The notes beneath the pieces were generated by a model, which did no database searches, was not told where the DNA came from, and worked only from the letters and a program-made list of their open reading frames with translations. Positions 6,361 to 11,321 of a DNA stretch of 11,321 nt are shown piece by piece. A program made the position numbers and the translations under genes. The DNA lies in assembly GCA_017553025.1 (NCBI GenBank), contig JAFZNF010000087.1:1-11321 (forward strand), read 5' to 3'. Origin of the DNA: Clostridia bacterium. Its GTDB lineage: Bacteria > Bacillota_A > Clostridia > UBA1381. The stretch's first letter is position 1; every line of letters begins with the position of its first letter.

Positions 6361-8028
6361 TTACAGTATTTTCCCGTTGATTTCGTATTTATCGGAAACC
6401 TCATTTTCTCTCGTACCTCTTCCGCCAAATCCGCCCGTAAATTCCGTGTTATTTCCGACAGATGTAATCCCCTTTGTAAGTGTAACGGTTTCTTGCAGAT
6501 TATCGTTTACATATATGCGGTATTCGTCACCTTCTTTAAGCTTATCCGATGAATAGATAAGTGCCATATATTTTCCTTTGGAAATTGTACTCATAATCTC
6601 ATTTCCATCGCTGTCTTTTACAGATATTTTATCGTCTTGTGTACCCTGCTCACCAAAAACAACCTTTAATGTGTTTTGAATATCGGAGCTTTGGGGAAGC
6701 TGCAACATACCCGCACTTGACAGGGTTATAATTTCGCCTCCTGTAATAGCCATTGTACCATCGCTGTCGAGCGACCCGTTGCCGTTCATTTCGGGACCGT
6801 CAATTTTTATTGTTCCGCCCGTAATTGTGAGAGAGCCGTTTGAATCAATCCCGTCGCCCGATGTCTTTATATAGATGTTGCCGCCATTTATTGTGATTGC
6901 GTGAAGCGCAGCTGTTTCATCATCAACTTTTCCAAATCCGCCAAAATTCATATCTCCCTGATGCCTCTCAATATCCGGCTTATCACCCTGCGGAGGCTGC
7001 ATCATTTCGCCGTCTTGAGGCGGTTGCCTCATCTCACGGCTTCCGTCCATTTTCTGCTCCTTTTTCATTTCAGGCGGGGTTTTTCCGTCAAAATCGGGTC
7101 TTTGCGGAGGCTCGCCGTTTTGGAAATCGGCATTTGGCATATCGCCCTTAATTCTTTCTCTTTTCTGCCCTCCTTGAGTGAGTTCTTGATTTTGCGGGGT
7201 CTGTTCGTTTTCAGAATTACTGCTTTTTTTCCTGTTTTGGAATTCGTCAGCTATATTTTGGGAGTTTTCCGTGCCTGTATTGATGCCGTCATCAGCAGCT
7301 TCAATATTTATATCTCCTCCGTTTATTGTGATAGTGCCTTTACTTTCCAAGCCTTCGCTTTCTAAAGATACAATATTTATTGCACCGCCATCTATTACAA
7401 GCTCCTCGCCAGCCTTTATGCCTTTTCCTGTCTTAGCAGTTATATCGATATTTCCTCCTGAAATAGTCACTTTATCATTTGCCTTTATACCGTGCTCGGC
7501 AGACGTTATTATAATTGTACCGTTTTCTATAGACAAATCATCATCACTTGCAATTCCGTGCTTATAATTGCCTTCTATTGTGAGTGTTCCTGCGCCTTTA
7601 ATTTCCAAATCGTCGTTTGAGAAAAGAGCAGCGTCAGCATCTTCTGCGGAATAATTCCCGCCGTCTTTAATATAGTTTTCGGTATCTTCAGTTATTGTGA
7701 TAAATCCCTTTTCTGCGTTTTCAAAATAAATTGCAGGGCCTTGGGTGTTTGTAAGCGACATACCGCTGAGCCGCAGTTTGACTTTGCCCTCTGTATTTAT
7801 TCTGATCATTCCGTCATCAAGGTTTCCCGTTACGGTAAAATCACCGCCCTTGGAAATAATAATGGTATTCTCCTGAACCTCAATCCCGTCGCCCGTCACA
7901 CTCAAACTGTCAAGATTTATTGTGCCTACATTATTTTTGTAACCGTCTTCGCGGTCTGCAGCAAAGTAGCATACGCTGAGACTTAAAATTAAAACTGCCG
8001 ATATTGCCAATGCTAACATTTTTTTCAT
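6361..8028 (-). CDS. Secreted Cthe_2159-type (DUF4353) beta-helix carbohydrate-binding protein
   Basis: A 555-residue exported protein. Residues 1-25 form a signal peptide (KK, then LALAISAVLILSLSVC). It has a Cys, but Val precedes it, so a lipobox is doubtful. A right-handed beta-helix follows at about 30-252, with steps of about 20-24 residues such as HGIASDDDLSIENGTIIIT, HGIKANDKVTISGGNIDIT and GKGIKAGEELVIDGGAINI. A hydrophilic linker rich in P, Q, G, D, E, K and M spans about 253-374. The helix pattern then resumes (AITINGGNIYIKTSGDGID, then LTITGGTIKIDG) before a C-terminal domain at about 450-555. The repeated Gly-Ile and Asp/Asn-rich turns match the Cthe_2159 family; the founding Clostridium thermocellum member is a beta-helix protein reported to bind cellulose and pectin-type polysaccharide. 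The start at 8028 places AAAGGA (8038-8043) 9 nt upstream; the ATG at 8037 abuts that site. The gene follows DUF4956 by 16 nt. The ligand is unknown, and no sortase motif is seen. Confidence 0.82.
   Translation of the reverse strand: MKKMLALAISAVLILSLSVCYFAADREDGYKNNVGTINLDSLSVTGDGIEVQENTIIISKGGDFTVTGNLDDGMIRINTEGKVKLRLSGMSLTNTQGPAIYFENAEKGFITITEDTENYIKDGGNYSAEDADAALFSNDDLEIKGAGTLTIEGNYKHGIASDDDLSIENGTIIITSAEHGIKANDKVTISGGNIDITAKTGKGIKAGEELVIDGGAINIVSLESEGLESKGTITINGGDINIEAADDGINTGTENSQNIADEFQNRKKSSNSENEQTPQNQELTQGGQKRERIKGDMPNADFQNGEPPQRPDFDGKTPPEMKKEQKMDGSREMRQPPQDGEMMQPPQGDKPDIERHQGDMNFGGFGKVDDETAALHAITINGGNIYIKTSGDGIDSNGSLTITGGTIKIDGPEMNGNGSLDSDGTMAITGGEIITLSSAGMLQLPQSSDIQNTLKVVFGEQGTQDDKISVKDSDGNEIMSTISKGKYMALIYSSDKLKEGDEYRIYVNDNLQETVTLTKGITSVGNNTEFTGGFGGRGTRENEVSDKYEINGKIL
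6907..7272 (-). repeat. Low-complexity P/Q/G/D-rich linker interrupting the beta-helix
   Basis: The encoded stretch of about 120 residues is hydrophilic and repetitive, with motifs such as QPPQDGEMMQPPQGDKPD and NGEPPQRPDFDGKTPPEMK. It lies between two beta-helix steps that otherwise read as consecutive coils. It is probably a disordered surface loop. Boundaries are approximate. Confidence 0.6.
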
Positions 8029-8044
8029 TTTCTTCATTCCTTTC

Positions 8045-8728
8045 TTAATTACTTTGGGGAGAAACGGAGAGTATTATATTAAGATTTCCGTTTCTGCACC
8101 TTAGCTCGTTTAAAAATTCCTGCTCATTTTGATTTTTGAGCATACTCACATTGTAGCAAACCTCAAAAAGTGAGCCTAATTCTGTCGTTTTAATCTTTTC
8201 TAAGGTATAGGATTTTGTGTATTTTTTGAGAATTTCATCAAATATCCCTTCAAAATTGAGATTTTCGGGTATAGTAATCTTTAATTTTTTGTTTATTGTC
8301 TTTTTTTCAAAAAATCCCAGTCTTTCAACCATAAACATAACTACGCATAATATCAGTACAAATACTGCGCCGTATCCATAAAGTCCTACACCGCAGGCAA
8401 GACCTGCTGCAATATCAAAGAATATATATCCTATATCCTTTGGCTCTCCGGGGGCACTTCTGAAACGAATAATTGAAAGTGTACCGGCGAGGCTAAATGC
8501 CCGTGCGATGTTGCTGCCTATAAATACGATGATTACTGACAGTATAACGGGGAGCATTAAAAGCGTAACCGCCATACTTCTTTGATAATTCACATCGCTT
8601 TGCGTTTTGTAATAGGTAAAGGCTATTATGCCTCCGAATACCAGTCCTATAAGCATAGTAACTACCGCACTTAAAACAGTAATTTCACTTGATGTATTTG
8701 TCAAAATTGAATTAAATATTGTATCCAT
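8045..8728 (-). CDS. DUF4956 membrane protein
   Basis: A 227-residue membrane protein matching DUF4956. Hydrophobic helices lie at about 18-38, 52-71, 100-115 and 117-137. They surround the conserved family block GSNIARAFSLAGTLSIIRF (71-89), which continues RSAPGEPKDIGYIFF. A soluble C-terminal domain follows at about 145-227 and is probably cytosolic, with an alternating alpha/beta pattern. The function is unknown; the family is commonly found beside VTC-domain proteins, and the same arrangement is present here. The start is set at ATG 8728: GAGGTGA (8734-8740) provides a ribosome binding site that overlaps the stop codon of the preceding gene. The GTG at 8737 is part of that site and would add three residues. 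The 10-nt spacing to the VTC gene indicates coupling, so the two products probably act together, perhaps as a membrane-bound complex. Confidence 0.85.
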   Translation of the reverse strand: MDTIFNSILTNTSSEITVLSAVVTMLIGLVFGGIIAFTYYKTQSDVNYQRSMAVTLLMLPVILSVIIVFIGSNIARAFSLAGTLSIIRFRSAPGEPKDIGYIFFDIAAGLACGVGLYGYGAVFVLILCVVMFMVERLGFFEKKTINKKLKITIPENLNFEGIFDEILKKYTKSYTLEKIKTTELGSLFEVCYNVSMLKNQNEQEFLNELRCRNGNLNIILSVSPQSN

Positions 8729-8738
8729 ATCTCTCACC

Positions 8739-9479
8739 TCATACTGCTATTTGCAAATCATATCTATTGCCGCCAAGAATATACTGCATATACTCTGCCC
8801 CATATTTTGAGAAACTGCTTCTTTTTATGTCAAGCTCAGCAAGCATATGCGTAAGCCATAGCGGCATTGCAAGCGCCGTTTTAATTTCCATAAGATATAT
8901 ACCTCTATCGAGCAGCTGCTTTCCGTAATCTCCTAATTCAAGTCCCAAATCATATCTTCTTGACCGTATATTCATATCAAAAGAAATTCTGAGATCGCTA
9001 TTATCTCTATCAAAATATGCAATCCTGTCATACGCAAGATAAAGCCTTGGCTTTAAATTATACACATTAAGAAAATATTTTATTTCATTCACTACCTGCG
9101 TATTCATATACTCCTTCTTTGTCGGCGCTATGCGGTTTTCAACAAAATCATATGCCTCGCCTAAAACAAGAGCAGTTCTGCGCTTATTCACGAGTCCCCG
9201 ACACTTTTTCTTTATTTCCAAAAAAACTTTTGAATTCATTTGCGGAACGCCATAGGAGCGAAGTCTTAATTTTTCCTTATATAATGGCTTTGAAAGCGAT
9301 GCCCTTATTAAAAAGTCATCGGGGGTGTCATAATATATATTGGAAATGGTATAGGGTTTTCCGTCAATATTGTATAAGTCCATATTCATATGTTCATTTA
9401 TAGTGGCTATTACTTTTTCATAAGTTTTTCTGTCAAGCAGATACTTATGCTCGTATCTGTTAAAAACTTCTATTGCCAT
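8739..9479 (-). CDS. VTC-domain polyphosphate polymerase-like protein (stand-alone)
   Basis: A 246-residue single VTC domain of the triphosphate tunnel superfamily, whose characterised yeast member makes polyphosphate from ATP. Tunnel motifs appear in order: RYEHKYLL (8-15, Lys12), IYYDTP (48-53), KLRLRSYG (70-77, Arg72 and Arg74), FLEIKKK (86-92), NKRRTAL (98-104), RLYLAYDRIAYF (145-156, Arg152), DLRISFD (162-168, Arg164) and LMEIK (196-200, Glu198). The alternating basic residues for phosphate and the Glu for the metal are kept, so an active enzyme is expected. There is no SPX regulatory domain or membrane segment, unlike yeast Vtc proteins; the DUF4956 partner may supply the membrane part. 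AAGGAGG (9489-9495) lies 9 nt before the ATG. It is the first gene of the minus-strand block. The true product (polyphosphate or another phosphate polymer) is inferred from the family only. Confidence 0.88.
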   Translation of the reverse strand: MAIEVFNRYEHKYLLDRKTYEKVIATINEHMNMDLYNIDGKPYTISNIYYDTPDDFLIRASLSKPLYKEKLRLRSYGVPQMNSKVFLEIKKKCRGLVNKRRTALVLGEAYDFVENRIAPTKKEYMNTQVVNEIKYFLNVYNLKPRLYLAYDRIAYFDRDNSDLRISFDMNIRSRRYDLGLELGDYGKQLLDRGIYLMEIKTALAMPLWLTHMLAELDIKRSSFSKYGAEYMQYILGGNRYDLQIAV

Positions 9480-9617
9480 AGCTTTCGACCTCCTTATTAT
9501 GGCATTACTTTAGCACGCAAAAATTAAAATAAGATTAAAGAATTAAAAAAAATTTCTAATTTACTGAAAAAATTTCTCTAAAGACAATACAAATTTTACG
9601 TAATCAGCAAAATTATG

Positions 9618-9646
9618 TTGACGCGATTTCGAGATGTATGTATAAT
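9618..9646 (+). promoter_or_regulatory. Consensus sigma-A promoter of the GH13 gene
   Basis: TTGACG (9618-9623) and a perfect TATAAT (9641-9646) are separated by 17 nt. Predicted transcription starts near 9653, giving a leader of about 105 nt. It is the closest match to consensus in the window, so expression is probably limited by a repressor rather than by promoter strength. Confidence 0.88.
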
Positions 9647-9651
9647 ATTGA

Positions 9652-9665
9652 TAGCAACGTTTAGA
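9652..9665. promoter_or_regulatory. CG-centred operator-like sequence at the GH13 transcription start
   Basis: TAGCAACGTTTAGA has a palindromic AACGTT core with partly symmetric flanks and overlaps the predicted start point. LacI-family regulators of sugar genes typically bind palindromes with a central CG, so a local sugar-responsive repressor is possible. It does not fit the full CcpA cre consensus, and no regulator gene for it is in the window. Confidence 0.3.
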
Positions 9666-9744
9666 TGAATTTTATGTAAAAAGTCTTAGGCGGGTTGGGG
9701 AAAAGGAAAAGTGACAGAAACGGTGCACATAAGATGTTAAGTAA

Positions 9745-9749
9745 AGGAG
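9745..9749 (+). promoter_or_regulatory. Ribosome binding site that sets the GH13 start
   Basis: AGGAG is 10 nt from the ATG at 9760 but only 1 nt from the in-frame GTG at 9751. The ATG is therefore the probable start, giving MSAKWMKDRVFYNIYPQSF. Confidence 0.7.
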
Positions 9750-9759
9750 AGTGTATAGT

Positions 9760-11319
9760 ATGTCTGCAAAGTGGATGAAAGACAGAGTATTTTATAACAT
9801 ATACCCGCAGTCATTTTATGACTCAAACGGTGACGGAATAGGTGATTTACAGGGTATAATATACAAGCTTGATTATATAAAAGATATGGGATTTAACGGT
9901 ATTTGGATAAATCCTATTTACGAAAGTCCTTTTCGTGACGGCGGGTATGATGTAACCGACTTTTATAAGGTAGCGCCAAGGTATGGCACGAATGAAGATT
10001 TTGAAGCACTTGCAAAAGAGTGTAAAAATAGGGACATAAAAATCATTGTTGACCTCGTTGCAGGACATACTTCGACAGAGTGCAAGTGGTTTTGTGAGTC
10101 CTCTAAATTTGAAAAAAATGAATATTCAAACAGATATATTTGGACAAATTCGGTTTGGGATTCGGGTAGCGGCTACGGCGGCTTTATAGGCGGTGCATCA
10201 GAGCGTGATGGCTGTTACATGAAAAACTTTTTCTACTTCCAACCCGCCTTAAATTACGGTTTTAAGAATGTGGAAAAGGATTGGCAGCTGCCGATGGATC
10301 ATCCCGACTGCCTTAAAATGCGGGAAGAACTTATAAAAATAATGAAATTTTGGTGCGGACTCGGCGCAGACGGATTCCGCGTCGATATGGCGTCGTCGCT
10401 CATCAAAAACGACCCCGAAAAAGTCGGTATAAGAGAGCTTTGGAGCTATGTAAAAAAAGAGCTGAAAAAGGAATATCCCGAAGCGATACTTGTGTCCGAG
10501 TGGTCATATCCTAAAGATTCAATAGATTCGGGATTTGATGTTGATTTTATTATCCATTTTAACCTTAAAGCATATACCGTACTTTTCAGATACGAAAAAG
10601 GCACAAATCCTTCGGATAAATGGATAGGCAACAGCTATTTCAGGAGCGCAGGCAAGGGGGACATAGATGAGTTTTTAACCGAGTATTTGGAACATTATAA
10701 CGCGACAAAGGGCAAGGGATATATTTCAATACCGTCGGGCAATCACGATTTGCCGAGAATATCAAAGGGCAGAACTTTCAGTGATTTGAAGGTAGCATAC
10801 GTATTTTTGCTTACAATGCCGGGAATTCCTTTCATATACTACGGTGATGAAATAGGAATGAAATATATTGAAAACATCCCGTCAAAAGAGGGCGGGTATA
10901 ACAGAACAGGCTCAAGAACGCCAATGCAGTGGGATAATACAAAAAACAAGGGGTTTTCTGCGTCAGATGAGCCATATTTGCCCGTTGATAACAGCACCAG
11001 TGCACCGACTGTAAAAGAGCAGTCAAAAGATAAAAATTCACTTTTAAATACAGTAAAAAAACTAACAGAAATACGAAAAAATAATGACGCACTTTGTGCA
11101 GACGGCGGTTTTGAGGTAATTAAAAAAGGTTATCCTTTTGTTTATAAGCGCTTTAATGAAGATATAAGCATAATTGTTGCAGTTAATCCGTCAAACGATG
11201 AAATTGAATTGGAATTGCCGCCCGTATGTAATGTGTTGATTGAAGAAAGTATACAGCACAAAGGGGAAAATATACGGTTCAATAAGCAGTCCTACATAAT
11301 ATATGTAACTAATAAATAA
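9760..11319 (+). CDS. GH13 alpha-glucosidase-like glycoside hydrolase
   Basis: A 519-residue cytosolic enzyme (no signal peptide) of the alpha-amylase family, near the length of oligo-1,6-glucosidases and related GH13 enzymes. The N-terminal barrel opens with VFYNIYPQSFYDSNGDGIGD (10-29), including the calcium-binding loop DSNGDGIGD common in alpha-glucosidases. Conserved regions follow: region I DLVAGHTS (98-105), where Gly102 replaces the usual Asn before His103; region II GFRVDM (205-210) with nucleophile Asp209; region III LVSEWS (244-249) with acid/base Glu247; and region IV SGNHDLPR (326-333) with His329 and Asp330. GIPFIYYGDEIGM (355-367) and RTPMQWD (386-392) are typical of alpha-glucosidase or trehalose-type members. 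A C-terminal beta domain runs from about 440 to the end. The catalytic triad is complete, so it should be active on an alpha-glucosidic oligosaccharide, but the linkage cannot be set. Two bases remain after the stop, so its terminator and operon partners are not visible. Confidence 0.88.
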   Translation: MSAKWMKDRVFYNIYPQSFYDSNGDGIGDLQGIIYKLDYIKDMGFNGIWINPIYESPFRDGGYDVTDFYKVAPRYGTNEDFEALAKECKNRDIKIIVDLVAGHTSTECKWFCESSKFEKNEYSNRYIWTNSVWDSGSGYGGFIGGASERDGCYMKNFFYFQPALNYGFKNVEKDWQLPMDHPDCLKMREELIKIMKFWCGLGADGFRVDMASSLIKNDPEKVGIRELWSYVKKELKKEYPEAILVSEWSYPKDSIDSGFDVDFIIHFNLKAYTVLFRYEKGTNPSDKWIGNSYFRSAGKGDIDEFLTEYLEHYNATKGKGYISIPSGNHDLPRISKGRTFSDLKVAYVFLLTMPGIPFIYYGDEIGMKYIENIPSKEGGYNRTGSRTPMQWDNTKNKGFSASDEPYLPVDNSTSAPTVKEQSKDKNSLLNTVKKLTEIRKNNDALCADGGFEVIKKGYPFVYKRFNEDISIIVAVNPSNDEIELELPPVCNVLIEESIQHKGENIRFNKQSYIIYVTNK

Positions 11320-11321
11320 AT

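Larger units (their letters stand above)
9480..9759. other. Divergent AT-rich intergenic region between the VTC block and the GH13 gene
   Basis: This stretch holds the ribosome binding sites and promoters of two divergent genes and no credible small reading frame. For the minus strand there are only weak promoter candidates: TTGTCT (9582-9587) and TAAATT (9558-9563) with an 18-nt spacer, or an extended -10 TGCTAAAGT (9507-9515) without a good -35. The plus strand has a strong promoter, listed separately. The GH13 leader of about 105 nt includes a G-rich patch (9689-9706), but I recognise no known riboswitch. Confidence 0.6.

Noticed and set aside
6901..7365. 154-codon open frame on the plus strand inside the beta-helix protein gene
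   Set aside because: It is antisense to a well-supported gene, has no ribosome binding site or recognisable domain, and arises from the repetitive codon pattern of the beta-helix coils and linker.
7945..7980. Possible lipoprotein signal in the beta-helix protein (LSVC)
   Set aside because: The residue before the Cys is Val rather than Gly, Ala or Ser, so the lipobox consensus is not met; an ordinary Sec signal peptide is preferred.
9689..9706. G-rich patch in the GH13 leader with possible two-tier G-quadruplex
   Set aside because: The runs are mostly only two G long with uneven loops; this is too weak to call, and no riboswitch core could be recognised.

Overview
The window looks like a chromosomal segment from a low-GC Gram-positive anaerobe of class Clostridia. 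Supporting this are the AT-rich intergenic DNA, strong AGGAGG-type ribosome binding sites, sigma-A promoters with 17-nt spacers, mixed ATG/GTG/TTG starts, a MetY sulfhydrylase beside an Rrf2 regulator, and a VTC/DUF4956/Cthe_2159-type gene group. The sequence does not settle the family or genus. No mobile element, tRNA, rRNA, CRISPR array or phage gene is visible.

Layout: (1) 1-1420 holds metY (+), an O-acetylhomoserine sulfhydrylase for sulfur assimilation into homocysteine/methionine. (2) 1401-1867 holds a convergent Rrf2-family regulator (-) with a four-cysteine cluster, its own sigma-A promoter and a symmetric element inside that promoter. One hairpin terminator serves both genes and contains the end of the rrf2 reading frame. 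(3) 1925-9479 is a run of seven genes, all on the minus strand. In transcription order they are a VTC-domain polyphosphate-polymerase-like protein, a DUF4956 membrane protein, a secreted Cthe_2159-type beta-helix protein, an OmpR-type response regulator, its sensor kinase, an LtrA-like membrane protein and an Mbeg1-like alpha/beta hydrolase. The first three are tightly packed (10- and 16-nt gaps). A 103-nt gap with a good extended -10 promoter then starts a second tightly packed block of four (5-nt gap, 37-nt gap, 17-nt overlap). (4) 9481-9759 is an AT-rich divergent promoter region. (5) 9760-11319 holds a GH13 alpha-glucosidase-like enzyme (+) with a consensus promoter.

How the genes may work together: metY and the Rrf2 regulator suggest cysteine/methionine or iron-sulfur control, although they are convergent rather than co-transcribed. 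The seven-gene block is the most interesting part. It joins a cytosolic or membrane-associated polymerase-like enzyme, a membrane partner, an exported carbohydrate-binding-type beta-helix protein and a two-component system. This looks like an envelope polymer or surface module under sensory control. Its function is inferred only from co-localisation. The GH13 enzyme is divergent from the block and probably belongs to an independent alpha-glucan or oligosaccharide utilisation unit.

Several start codons were set from ribosome binding site spacing, so they differ from the longest possible reading frames (metY, Mbeg1-like, Cthe_2159-type, DUF4956, GH13).
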